Below are positions 17,574 through 26,606 of a stretch of DNA of 64,000 nt, piece by piece. Within the stretch, counting starts at the first letter, position 1. The number at the start of each line of letters is the position of its first letter. Location: positions 3,286,001 to 3,350,000 of the forward strand of contig NZ_CP109499.1 in the NCBI RefSeq assembly GCF_036231965.1, read 5' to 3'. The stretch is from Streptomyces sp. NBC_01428. Lineage in GTDB: Bacteria; Actinomycetota; Actinomycetes; Streptomycetales; Streptomycetaceae. The notes below the pieces were generated by a model, which saw only the letters and a program-made list of their open reading frames with translations, was not told the DNA's origin and ran no database searches. A program made the translations under genes and the position numbers.

Positions 17574-19165
17574 GACACTCTCCGCAACTGCGCGTCGACG
17601 GCCTTCGCCAGTCGCTCGGACTCGGCGAACTGCTCGCGCAGCAGGGCGGTCAGTCGGGCGACTCTCGCGTCCGGCGGCTCGGCGTCCGGGTCCGCCGCGG
17701 CCTCGGCCGTGCCGACGTACCGGCCTGGGGTTAGGACGAAGTCCTGCTCGGCGATGGCGGACAGGGGCACGCTCGCGCAGAAGCCCGGCTGGTCCTCGTA
17801 CGTGCCGGCGCCGGGCTCGCCGCGCCAGGCACGGACCCGGTCGCCGATACGGACGATCTCCTCGTCGGTCAGCCCCCGCAGGGTGCGGTCCGCCATGAAC
17901 CCCAGTTCCCGGGCATCGACGAACAGCACCTCGCCGCCACGTTCCCGCGCCCAGCCCGAGCCCCGCCCCTTGCCATCGGTGAGGAGCCACACGCACGCCG
18001 GGATGGCGGTGGTGCGGAACAGCTGGCCCGGTAGCGCGATCACGCAGGCCACCAGGTCCGCTTCAAGCATCGCCCGGCGGATGTCCCCCTCACCGGACTG
18101 CCTGCTGCTCATTGACCCGTTGGCGAGCACCACGCCCGCCCGCCCGCCCGGGGCGAGCTTGCTCACCGTGTGCTGGAGCCACGCGTAGTTCGCGTTGTTG
18201 ACCGGCGGGGTGCCGTAGACCCAGCGCCGGTCCATCGCCAGGAAGTCGCCGCCCCAGTCGGAGAGGTTGAACGGCGGGGCGGCCAGCGCGACCTGTGCCT
18301 TGAGGTCCGGGTACCGGTCGTCGCGGAAGACGTCGGCCGGCCCGATGCCGAGACCGGCCTCGATCCCGTGGACGGCCAGGTTCATGTGGGCCAGCCGCCA
18401 GGTGGTGGCGTTCCGCTCCTGACCGTAGAACGCCACGTTCAGCCAGTCACCGCCGTGGGTTCTGACCGAGTGCGCCGTCTGGACGAACATGCCGCCGGAG
18501 CCGCACGCCGGGTCGTACACCCGCTCGCCCTCCCGCGGTCCGAGAACTTCCACCAGCAGCCGGACGACACTGGCCGGGGTGAAGAAGTCACCGCCCCTGC
18601 GCCCCTCAGAGGCGGCAAACCGGGCGAGGAAGAACTCGTAGACCTCGCCCACGACGTCCGGGGCGCCGGGCCCGCCGGCCTGTTCCTGGAACACCACGCG
18701 GTCGAGCAGCTCCACGAGGTCGGCCAGGCGCCGCCCGTCCACACTGCTGTCGCCATAGATCTTCGGGAGGGTCCCGAGCAGGGCCGGGTTGTAGCCCTCA
18801 ATCGCGCGCATCGCGGAGTCGATCGCCTCGCCGATGCCAGCCCCGCCCCCTGTACCCCGCGCCAGGTCCACGACGCTCTCCCAACGGGCGGCCGGGGGCA
18901 CGTAGTAGACGCCGGAGCCCGTGTACTCACGGCGCTCCTCCAGAGTCGCAAGCAGTCCGGCCTCCTCCCATCCGCCTTCCGCGCGCAGTTCGGCCTCCAG
19001 CTGCCGCCGCCGCTCGGCCATCGCCGCAGACACGTACTTCAGGAAGACCAGGCCCAGCACGAAGTGCTTGTAGGCGGCGGCGTCCAAGCTGCCGCGCAGC
19101 TTGTCGGCGGCACGCCAGAGGATGTCTTTCATCTCCTCCGGGGACCGCTTCTTCCGTGGCGGCAC
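17570..19165 (-). CDS. hsdM: Type I modification subunit HsdM with APPF in place of catalytic NPPF
   Basis: 531 residues. I prefer the GTG giving MPPRKKRSPEEMKD, with GAGG five bases before it, over a GTG 51 bases upstream. The N-terminal helical domain is followed by the Rossmann methyltransferase, with SAM motif DPACGSGGM at 218-226. Motif IV, which holds the catalytic Asn of N6-adenine methylases, reads LAAPPFNLSDW: Ala296 (codon near 18280) replaces Asn, a change of two bases from AAC to GCC. The rest of the protein is conserved. Methylation by this subunit is therefore doubtful, though SAM and S-subunit binding may persist. Confidence 0.92.
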   Translation of the reverse strand: MPPRKKRSPEEMKDILWRAADKLRGSLDAAAYKHFVLGLVFLKYVSAAMAERRRQLEAELRAEGGWEEAGLLATLEERREYTGSGVYYVPPAARWESVVDLARGTGGGAGIGEAIDSAMRAIEGYNPALLGTLPKIYGDSSVDGRRLADLVELLDRVVFQEQAGGPGAPDVVGEVYEFFLARFAASEGRRGGDFFTPASVVRLLVEVLGPREGERVYDPACGSGGMFVQTAHSVRTHGGDWLNVAFYGQERNATTWRLAHMNLAVHGIEAGLGIGPADVFRDDRYPDLKAQVALAAPPFNLSDWGGDFLAMDRRWVYGTPPVNNANYAWLQHTVSKLAPGGRAGVVLANGSMSSRQSGEGDIRRAMLEADLVACVIALPGQLFRTTAIPACVWLLTDGKGRGSGWARERGGEVLFVDARELGFMADRTLRGLTDEEIVRIGDRVRAWRGEPGAGTYEDQPGFCASVPLSAIAEQDFVLTPGRYVGTAEAAADPDAEPPDARVARLTALLREQFAESERLAKAVDAQLRRVS

Positions 19166-19219
19166 AGCTGCCTCGCTTCTCTCGTGTTCGACTTCGTGCT
19201 TCCCCCATGGGACCACCGG

Positions 19220-21277
19220 CTACCGGCTCGGCCGCCGCCGCAACGCCAGCGCGCCGTCGGCGACCCCGGCGGCGAGCCGCTCGGCCAGCGCGTCCAGCGC
19301 GTCCAGTTGGCGCCGCACCTCGGCGCGGTGCCGGTCGGTCTCGGCGAGGACGGCCTCCAGTTCGGTGATCTCCTCGGGCGGCAGCTGCGGCAGGTCCATG
19401 TCTCGTACGCTCACCCGCCGCACCAGCGAACCGCTGCTGCGCTGCTGGTTCCTGGGCGCGGCCAGCAGCCGGGCCAGCGGGTGCGGGCCGATCCACAGAC
19501 CGCCGGCCGGGCCGCCCGTCGCCCGCTGCTGCTGCTGGTGCTGCGCGTACGCGGTGATCCGCAGGCCCTGCACCGGCGCCAGCAGGACGCAGCCGCCCAC
19601 GTCGTCCACATGGGTGCGCACCCCGTGCTCGGTGAGCAGCAGGACGTCGCCACGCTCGGTCACCGCCGCCTGCGGGTAGCCGGCCAGCGCCTCCGGCGCG
19701 ATACGCCGCCGACCGATCGGCAGTGTGCCCAGCATCTCCTCCCGGCCGATGACGACCAGGCCCTCGTCGGCGATGTCCTCGGAGTGGATGCGGTGCCCCG
19801 GGAGCAGCTTCAACTGCCCGGCCCGCACGTGCTCGTCGAGCCGGCGGTGCGGCACCGGGTTCTCCCGCTTGGCGATGCCCAAGCCGCCGATCCACTCCCG
19901 CAGGTCGGGCAGCGCCGCCGCCGCCTCTCGGCGGGCGTCCAGGGACGCCCCGAAGTGGTCGAGTCCCGGCTCGGGGGAGGCCAGTCGGTGGGCGGGCAGC
20001 AGGGACCGGCCGTCCAGCAGCTGCTCCCCGCGCGGGCTCGCGGCCGTCACCGGGATGTCACGGACCTCTTCGGACGCCGGGAGGTCCGCCGTGCTCAGCG
20101 CGTCGGTGACGAACTCGGCCCAGCGCTGCCCCAGCCCCGTCCGCAGCGCGATCCGGTCGCCGTCCACGACCCGCGTCAGGCCGCGCTCGGCTGGCCCTGC
20201 GTCCCGGCGCAGGACCAGCAGGGCGAGTTCCGCACCGGTGCGGAACGGATGGATGCGGCGCGGGAGTTGGACGATGCCGGCCACCGCGTCCTCCATGAGG
20301 AGGTGCTCCCGCAGCCGGACGTTCGGGCTGCGGACGCCCGTCCTGCGACGGGCCAGCGTCCACGACGGCACGACCACGTACGCGGTGCCACCGGGCCCGA
20401 GCAGCCCCAGCGCCTCGACGGCCCGGCTCAGCGGCCCGTCCTCGTCCGTCTCGCGCTCGCCCGCCACATAGGGCGGGTCGACGACGACGACGTCGGCCGC
20501 CGTGCGCCCGCCGGCCCGCAGCGCCGCGACGTCGGCGTACAGGTCGACGCCCCGCACACCGTGCGCCAGCAGACGGTGGCCCAGCAGTTCACGGCGCAGC
20601 CCGTCCGCCTCCATCGCGGTGATCCGGTCGTGCCGACCGCGGTCGAGGGCGAAGAGCAGGTCTCCCGTGCCAGCGTGCAGGTTGATCACGGAGGGGCGGG
20701 CACATTCGGCCTCGCGACGGCGGACCAGCGCACCGATCAGCTCCGCCACCACCGCCGGAGTGGCGTCCATGGCCAGGTCGGATTCGAGCCGGCCGGCCAA
20801 GCCGAGCACCGCGTCGGCGGCGGCGCCCGGTGTCTCGGTACCGTCCAACAGCTCTTCCACCGCTTGTTCGAGCTGTCCACCCGCGGCCGGAGCCCGCCGG
20901 TTACCCGCTGCCGTATCCGCGATCAGCGACAGGGCGGACCTGATCAGCGTCTCCGCCGAGATGCCGTCGTGCTTCAACGCGACCAACCGCCGCAACCGGA
21001 GAGCCTCCCGGAACCGGTCTCCGTACGTCGGCATACGTCCGTCCTCCCGCCGTTCCGCGTCGGGGACGGGCCGGGTGTCCAGCCACTCGGCGACTTCCTC
21101 CGCGTCGAACAGCGGCTTGTTCTCGGTGCCGCCCATCGCAGCCGGAAAGGACGCGTGCCGACGGCGCCAGTTGCTCACGGTGGGGCGGCCCACGCTGGTG
21201 AGTTCCTTGATCTCGCCGAGTGTCACCGGCTTGAACCGGTTCTGGTTCGTGCGCGTCCGCTGGTTCCCCTGGCTCAC
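19220..21277 (-). CDS. HTH / N6-methyltransferase-like / S-like fusion protein
   Basis: 685 residues from a GTG overlapping the upstream stop (GTGA) and preceded by GAGGAGGAG. A MerR-like helix-turn-helix occupies 18-68 (IKELTSVGRPTVSNWRRRHA). A helical spacer follows, then a methyltransferase-like domain with a weak SAM motif (INLHAGTGDLL, about 198-208) and an intact DPPY at 267-270. Residues from about 450 resemble a target-recognition domain, and the end (residues from about 630: LPPEEITELEAVLAETD, then LDALAERLAAGVADGALAL) matches the long helix of S subunits. This looks like an M-S fusion. Similar proteins are annotated in actinomycetes as N-6 DNA methylases. Here it may supply the methylation that HsdM has lost. 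Confidence 0.75.
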   Translation of the reverse strand: MSQGNQRTRTNQNRFKPVTLGEIKELTSVGRPTVSNWRRRHASFPAAMGGTENKPLFDAEEVAEWLDTRPVPDAERREDGRMPTYGDRFREALRLRRLVALKHDGISAETLIRSALSLIADTAAGNRRAPAAGGQLEQAVEELLDGTETPGAAADAVLGLAGRLESDLAMDATPAVVAELIGALVRRREAECARPSVINLHAGTGDLLFALDRGRHDRITAMEADGLRRELLGHRLLAHGVRGVDLYADVAALRAGGRTAADVVVVDPPYVAGERETDEDGPLSRAVEALGLLGPGGTAYVVVPSWTLARRRTGVRSPNVRLREHLLMEDAVAGIVQLPRRIHPFRTGAELALLVLRRDAGPAERGLTRVVDGDRIALRTGLGQRWAEFVTDALSTADLPASEEVRDIPVTAASPRGEQLLDGRSLLPAHRLASPEPGLDHFGASLDARREAAAALPDLREWIGGLGIAKRENPVPHRRLDEHVRAGQLKLLPGHRIHSEDIADEGLVVIGREEMLGTLPIGRRRIAPEALAGYPQAAVTERGDVLLLTEHGVRTHVDDVGGCVLLAPVQGLRITAYAQHQQQQRATGGPAGGLWIGPHPLARLLAAPRNQQRSSGSLVRRVSVRDMDLPQLPPEEITELEAVLAETDRHRAEVRRQLDALDALAERLAAGVADGALALRRRPSR

Positions 21278-21951
21278 AGCCGAATCTCCTCCTCTCCGGA
21301 CAACACTCGTTCCTTGCGGGCCAGCACCTGCGGCACTTGGCCGAACTTCTCGTGCAGCGCGGCCGTCTCGGGGCTGACGTAGCCCATCAACGTGAGCGCG
21401 GCGGCGAAGCGGTCCTCCAACTCCATGTGGAAGACGCGCTCGTGGTGGGCGACCCGATTCCGCAGCTTCAGAAGTCTCTTCAACTCCACGTGCAGTTCAT
21501 CGCGGCGGACACCGTGCGCTCGAAAGAGGTGCTGAAGCGACGCGTTCCACAGCTGCATCTCGTAGTGGCGCCCTTCGCCTCTGGCGAAGAGGCCAACCCA
21601 GAAGCCGAACGACAACTGCGCCACGACGTCACAGGGAGCATCCGGCTGGCGCATCGTGCGCAGCTTGTCCCGGGCATCGGCGATGTTGCCCTGGCCGACC
21701 TGGTGCAGTCGGATGCGCCGGTCGTTCCACCAGTCGTCCCGGCGATACTTTCCCGCGAGCTGCCGGTGGACGGCGTTGCGGTAGCAGATCTCCAGATCCC
21801 GCAAGATGCTGTGTAAAGCCCGGCTGACCTCGGCGTCCCACGCATACAGGCGCAGCGCCACCGTGACATCGCCCCCGCATACCGCGAGGAACGGCTGAAA
21901 GCGCTCCGCCGACATGGCCCATACCAGTTCCTGCTCGTCACTCCGCATCAC
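21274..21951 (-). CDS. Abi_2-type (AbiD/AbiF) abortive infection protein
   Basis: 225 residues, first gene of the operon. The segment LHSILRDLEICYRNAVHRQL near 46-65 and the LKLRNRVAHHERVF motif at 162-175 are Abi_2 hallmarks. The RNxxxH pattern at 164-169 is the catalytic signature of HEPN ribonucleases. LSFGFWVGLF near 113-122 also fits the family. Abi_2 proteins block phage growth, probably by RNA cleavage. The last four bases overlap the start of the fusion methylase, so this toxin-like gene is translated with the restriction genes. Confidence 0.85.
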   Translation of the reverse strand: MMRSDEQELVWAMSAERFQPFLAVCGGDVTVALRLYAWDAEVSRALHSILRDLEICYRNAVHRQLAGKYRRDDWWNDRRIRLHQVGQGNIADARDKLRTMRQPDAPCDVVAQLSFGFWVGLFARGEGRHYEMQLWNASLQHLFRAHGVRRDELHVELKRLLKLRNRVAHHERVFHMELEDRFAAALTLMGYVSPETAALHEKFGQVPQVLARKERVLSGEEEIRL

Positions 21952-22430
21952 TGCGCCCCCTGTGTCCGACGCAGATGGCAGATAGCTGTGCTAAATTTTT
22001 CTGCGTATGCCTTGGAACTTCTGTCACTGCACCTGGTTGCACACAGCCCGAGGCAAGAATCATGATCTGGCTCCCTGCCCCGAGGTCCGCCCGCAGCGAT
22101 CAGGCGGACTCCGGGGCATAGCTGTATCCCGGGACACAGTCGTTGAGGTTGGGCAACGTTCACCACTTCGACCAAGGCCAACGCTAGCAGCGCCGCCACC
22201 GCCGGTGCCATGTTTACAGATACCCAGACCTGAGAAGCCCACTTCTCAGCAGCAGCTCGCTACGGGCGAGCAGCAACAGACCCGTAAGCGCTAGCCCTCC
22301 CGTACAGCCGGGCGAGGGGCTGGCAGGGTTATCTGGGCCGCGGTCAGCAGCAGCAAGCTGCTGCACCATGCCCCTCCTCTCACATCGAGGGGGAAGGACT
22401 ACCGGCCCATGCCCCGCTCGCCAGCTGACC
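21952..22430. other. Intergenic DNA with the likely promoter of the Abi_2/type I operon
   Basis: No supported gene. The AT-rich run near 21985-22003 lies 35-55 bases before the Abi_2 start on the minus strand and is a reasonable promoter location, but no clear -35/-10 pair could be fixed. Confidence 0.3.
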
Positions 22431-23240
22431 GCGAAGTTCAGCGGCGTGCTGGTGATCGTGGACCAGGCCACCTCCATCGGAGCCCTACCGCTCACCGTCG
22501 CCCGCGACGCACGCTGCAAGGTCGCCTACATGCCCGGACTCGCCATGTGCCGGATCGCCGACCTCTACCCGGGCGAGGCGGAAACCGACGCCAAGGACAC
22601 TGCGGTGATCGCGGACGCTGCCCGCACCATGCCGCACACCCTGCGCTCGCTGGAACCGACCGACGAGATCACTGTGCTCATCGGCTTCGACCAGGACCTC
22701 GCGGCCGAGGCCACCCGCAACCGGATACGCGGCCTGCTCACCCAGCTTCACCCCGGCCTGGAACGCGTCCTCGACCCCGGCCTGGACCACCCCGCAGTGA
22801 CCTGGCCGCTGAAACGCTATGACTCCACGGCCGCACTACGGAAGGCCGGCCGCCGCAGACTCGTCGAAGCCGTCCGGCCCAAGGCCCCGCGCGTGGCCCA
22901 GCAATTGATCAACGATGTCCTCGACGCACGGGACGAGCAGACCGTCGTGGTCCTGGGGACCGGCACCCTCGACGTCGTGGGGCCTTCCTGGCCCGCCCGC
23001 TCACGGCCGTCCACAAACAACGCCGGGCCCTGGAAACCCAGATCAATGCCCTGCTGGAGGACCACTGCCTTTCCAAGGTCCTGACCTTGATGCCGGGGGG
23101 CACGGTCTGGACCACCGCCACCTTGCTGGTCACCGTCGGCGACGGCACCAGCTTCCCCACCGCCGCCCACCTCGCTTCCTACGCCGGCCTTGCCCCGACA
23201 ACCAAGTCATCGGGGACCTCGATCCACGGCGAACACGCCC
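22431..23240 (+). pseudogene. IS110-family transposase remnant
   Basis: The plus strand reads YPGEAETDAKDTAVIADAAR, a signature of IS110-type DEDD transposases, then an extended helical part, and after a frameshift near 22970 continues LTAVHKQRRALETQINALLE ... LTLMPGGT ... AAHLASYAGLAPTTKSSGTS, the C-terminal transposase_20-type segment. The N-terminal catalytic strand with the first Asp is missing, and the C-terminus ends early. The element cannot be active. Confidence 0.8.
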
Positions 23241-24010
23241 CTAGAGACGCAACCGACAGCCAGCACAACCGCATGCCCTCAGGGCACGCGGACGATAACT
23301 GGCGGGACATATCCGCCGGAGGCCACTCGCCCGACACCACGGGGGAGGGCCTCCCGCCGAGCCCGGCGCACAACCGGCCCACTTGGCTTGCCCGCGCGCT
23401 CCGAACTGCCTCCCTGTTCGATTGAGGGGCGCACCACACACCCCTACGCTCGTCCGAAGAGTCGTGACCTACGTCACGCTGCATGGATCGACCACCACAG
23501 GGAAGGATCCGGACAAGGCGAGCGAATAAGCTATTTCATTTCTGTGGGACATGCGCGGGGCGGCGGACCCGACGGGGCGTCAGTTAGGCCGCTGACCTGG
23601 GGAAACGCCCGGGATTCCCACGTCCTCCGGAACCGTGTGCGCAGGTTCGACTCCTGCAGGATGTGCCCTCCCTAAGGTTCCAAAGCCCCGTCACCAGCGG
23701 AACAGTTGCGCCCACGTGTCCCCCTCTCTACGACACTGCACGCCGTATGCCACCCTGAGCGGCCCTGCCTCGGCGCCCCTCTGGCGTGTGCGTGGAAGAG
23801 GCTTGAAGCAGATGCGCAGCTCAGCCCTGTTAGTGGCAACGGCCCGTGCCTAGGGCCGCCCCCTTGCCCATCTCCAGCAGAGCGGCGGTGACGCGCCCTC
23901 TTGCGGGGCCGCGGATCGGCTGAACGGGCAGGTCGAGGGTGCCGTGGGGTGGTGGATCGCGGTCGGATAGCGTCCCCCGCCAAGAGTGATCGACAGGGAG
24001 GGGGCCGGTT
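23241..24010. other. Gene-free stretch at the end of the accessory region
   Basis: No supported coding sequence. It contains the T-arm-like hairpin at 23641-23657. The stretch separates transposon debris from the lipoprotein gene and is the best place to look for the right-hand junction of the inserted DNA. Confidence 0.4.
23641..23657 (+). other. tRNA T-arm-like hairpin
   Basis: GCAGG TTCGACT CCTGC is a perfect 5-bp stem with a canonical 7-base T-loop. It is followed by AGGATGTGCC. No matching 5' acceptor strand or anticodon arm was found upstream, so this is at most a 3' tRNA fragment, such as may be left at an integration site, or a chance match. Confidence 0.3.
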
Positions 24011-24775
24011 GTGAAGGTGGGCTGGCGAAGAATGGTTGCCGCGAGTGCGGCGATGGCTGTGGGCGGGGCACTCATGTCGGCTTGTAGGCCGGTCGCAGAT
24101 ACGGGGGAAGGGCGAACCGCAAGCAGCGCTGAGCGTTCCGGTGAGGGGGATTTCGGGTCCACGGCGCTGTCGTTCGCGTACGTCGGCGACTCCGGCGAAG
24201 ACGAAACCATCAATCAGACCCTGCAGATCACGAACGATCTGCCGACATCCGTGGTCCCCCTGCTCTCGTTCAAGGCACTGGACAAGCATGATCGTGTGCT
24301 GCGTGGGGTGAAGGTGAGCACGATCTACGGAAGCGACCGAGGGGAACTGGTGGCTCCGTACGGAGCGAGCTTGGACATCCTGCGGTTTTCAGGTCCAGGT
24401 CAACACGACGTGGCGGACGTCCGTGTGACAGTCAGGCGCATGACCGTCGCTTCCATTCCAGCCGGGCGGCACCCCGTGACGACGCAGGCGCTGGACGGCC
24501 GCGGGCACGAGATCACCAGGTTCGAGCGTTTCTCGGCAGTCAAGTTGACCAACGAGGACGGCATCCCCGTCTCGGTGCGGATCGCCTACGTGGTGTGGGA
24601 CCAGCCGCCTAAGGGCGTCACGCAACAAGCCGTCGAGGTCACCGCGATCGGCGGCCTGACGAAGGTGCCGGCCCACGGCACAGCGATCGTCCACGTGCGT
24701 GGGAAGGCTGCTACCGCGGTGGCACGCAACTCCTATGGCCCGGCCGTGAGCATCAAGGCGTACAACTCGCAGTAG
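24011..24775 (+). CDS. Secreted lipoprotein of unknown function
   Basis: 254 residues from a GTG preceded by AGGGAGGGGG six bases away. A basic start (MKVGWRRM) and a hydrophobic core end in the lipobox-like LMSAC with Cys25, so the mature protein should be lipid-anchored outside the membrane. The rest is beta-rich with no recognised catalytic motif. A strong stem-loop follows at once, so the gene is probably monocistronic. No family recognised. Confidence 0.75.
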   Translation: MKVGWRRMVAASAAMAVGGALMSACRPVADTGEGRTASSAERSGEGDFGSTALSFAYVGDSGEDETINQTLQITNDLPTSVVPLLSFKALDKHDRVLRGVKVSTIYGSDRGELVAPYGASLDILRFSGPGQHDVADVRVTVRRMTVASIPAGRHPVTTQALDGRGHEITRFERFSAVKLTNEDGIPVSVRIAYVVWDQPPKGVTQQAVEVTAIGGLTKVPAHGTAIVHVRGKAATAVARNSYGPAVSIKAYNSQ

Positions 24776-24779
24776 CCGC

Positions 24780-24825
24780 TGAAGGCTTGGGGCGACCGCC
24801 TCCGGGAGGCCGCCCCAAGCCTTCA
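24780..24825 (+). terminator. Strong stem-loop terminator
   Basis: TGAAGGCTTGGGGCG and CGCCCCAAGCCTTCA form a perfect 15-bp stem around a 16-base loop, starting five bases after the lipoprotein stop. Confidence 0.85.
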
Positions 24826-25281
24826 CGATCCTGAGTGACGGCGCCTCTGGCGCCATCCCCTGTCCGGAGGATCCGGGATCCCGTCCATCGGCCATCCGCT
24901 CTCACCCCGCAGAACATTCGTCCCACGGTTCGCCGCATCCGGGCGCCGCATAGACAGTTCCGTAGAGCGGTCAAGCCTGACTTTCACGCTGTCGCCCACT
25001 CGCTCAGCGGTCTCCCAGCTCGCCCTCCGCGTCGAGCAAGGGAGACAGAGCGGAGCAGCGAAGGTCGTGCGGGCGACAGGCGGCGGGTCGGCCGAGAGTG
25101 GACCGCGCCTTTCGTGGCGCGCCGGCGCGGTCTCCGCCGGCCTCTCACCGTTCGATCCGCTCGGGTGCCCGGGCATACGAGCGCCCCGACCGTCACAGTC
25201 GTCCGTCTTCGTCCTCACCCCCTCCCCCAACCGGAACATCACGCCCCGAGGTGTGGCACGGGTAAGGATTGGTATCGAACG
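24826..25281. other. Intergenic DNA with no supported gene
   Basis: Several overlapping open frames exist on both strands, but all are Arg-rich and lack ribosome sites or recognisable motifs. The right end probably holds the promoter of the glycosyltransferase operon. Confidence 0.35.
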
Positions 25282-25300
25282 GCAACCCTTTGGGGGTTGC
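25282..25300 (+). promoter_or_regulatory. Leader hairpin before the glycosyltransferase gene
   Basis: GCAACCC and GGGTTGC form a 7-bp stem around TTTGG, ending 16 bases before the ATG. It could affect translation or be the end of an upstream transcript; it is too short to claim more. Confidence 0.3.
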
Positions 25301-25316
25301 GTTCGTCTAGTACGGC

Positions 25317-26606
25317 ATGAAGATCTCGTTCTTGATCCATAACGCCTATGGGATAGGAGGCACGATCAGTACCACCTTCAATCTGGCCGCTGCGTTGGCG
25401 GAGCGGCACAGTGTGGAGGTTGTTTCGGTCTTGCGGACGCGGGAGCGTCCGAGCCTCGTGTTGGATCACCGGGTCTCGTTGCGTGGGCTGGTCGATCTGC
25501 GGGAGGAGAAGGAGCATCCGCTGCATCTGCGGCCCGCGCGGGTGTTTCCGGACTCGGAGCGGCGGTACGGGCAGTACAGCGAGCTGACCGATCAGCGCAT
25601 CGCGGCGTTCCTGGACAAGGTCGACGCCGATGTCGTCGTGGGGACGCGGCCCGGGCTCAACGTGCATCTCGCCCTCCAGGGTCCCGAGCGGGTCGTTCGG
25701 GTCGGGCAGGAGCACCTCACGCTCGACAGTCATTCGCCCGAGCTGCGCACGGTCCTCCGGGGTGCCTATCGGCGGCTCGACGCGCTCACCACCGTCACCT
25801 CCGCCGACGCCGCCTCCTACGCGCGCAAGATGCGGTTGCCCGGGGTGCGGGTCGAGTCGCTCCCCAACAGCGTCCCCGACCCTGAACTGCCGCCCTCCGA
25901 CGGGACGTCGAAGGTGGTCGTGGCCGCCGGCCGGCTGGTCCGGGTGAAGCGGTACGACCTGCTCGTTCAGGCGTTCGCCCATGTGGTCGCTGAACGTCCC
26001 GACTGGCAGCTGCGTATCTACGGCAAGGGTCAGGAACACGCCCGGCTGCGGGAGATCATCACCGACCTCGGGCTCGTCAACAACGTGTTCCTCATGGGGG
26101 CGGTGCCCCACATGGAAGGGGAATGGGTGAAGGCGTCGATCGGTGCGGCCTCCTCCAGTTTCGAGGCCTTCGGCATGACGATCGTCGAGGCGATGCGCAA
26201 CGGTCTGCCCGTCGTGAGCACCGACTGTCCGCACGGTCCCGGCGAGATCATCCGCGACGGTGTCGACGGCCGGCTGGTTCCGGTCGGGGACCCGAAGGCC
26301 CTCGGCGCGGCCCTGCTGGAGCTCGTGAACGACGACGAGAGACGCCGGCGTATGGGCCAGGCCGCCCGGGAGAACTCCCGCCGCTTCGCGCCCGAGCCCG
26401 TGGTCGAGCAGGCCGAGCGGTTCTTCACCGAGGTGCTGGCCGCGAAGCGGGAGGGACGGCCTGCCGAGCCGCGCCGTGACGGGCTCTACCAGAGCCTCGT
26501 GGCCCGGCGTTTCGCCTTCCGCGACGCCCGTGACGCCCGGAAGAACAAGGGCATGAACAGCAGTATGAGCAGCGATGACGACTTGAGCCGGAAGGTGGAG
26601 CTATGA
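25317..26606 (+). CDS. GT4-family glycosyltransferase
   Basis: 429 residues with two Rossmann-like halves. The N-terminal half opens with FLIHNAYGIGGT. The GT4 donor-binding region has VVAAGRLVRVKRYDLLVQAF near 200-220 and the E-x7-E motif in SSFEAFGMTIVEAM near 279-292. Such enzymes transfer a sugar from a nucleotide donor with retention of configuration, usually to a wall or capsule acceptor at the inner membrane face. The C-terminal 40 residues are Arg/Asp-rich. The stop overlaps the next start (ATGA), so the two genes act together. The ribosome site is weak. Confidence 0.88.
   Translation: MKISFLIHNAYGIGGTISTTFNLAAALAERHSVEVVSVLRTRERPSLVLDHRVSLRGLVDLREEKEHPLHLRPARVFPDSERRYGQYSELTDQRIAAFLDKVDADVVVGTRPGLNVHLALQGPERVVRVGQEHLTLDSHSPELRTVLRGAYRRLDALTTVTSADAASYARKMRLPGVRVESLPNSVPDPELPPSDGTSKVVVAAGRLVRVKRYDLLVQAFAHVVAERPDWQLRIYGKGQEHARLREIITDLGLVNNVFLMGAVPHMEGEWVKASIGAASSSFEAFGMTIVEAMRNGLPVVSTDCPHGPGEIIRDGVDGRLVPVGDPKALGAALLELVNDDERRRRMGQAARENSRRFAPEPVVEQAERFFTEVLAAKREGRPAEPRRDGLYQSLVARRFAFRDARDARKNKGMNSSMSSDDDLSRKVEL

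Noticed and set aside
18170..21382. 1070-codon plus-strand frame across the type I genes
   Set aside because: Antisense shadow of hsdM and the fusion methylase; composition is typical of a shadow and it lacks domains.
23551..23670. Complete tRNA or selenocysteine tRNA gene
   Set aside because: Only the T-arm is convincing; the 5' acceptor strand, D-arm and anticodon arm cannot be paired.
24835..25320. 161-codon frame between the lipoprotein and glycosyltransferase genes
   Set aside because: Arg/Pro-rich, no ribosome site, and no motif; treated as non-coding.
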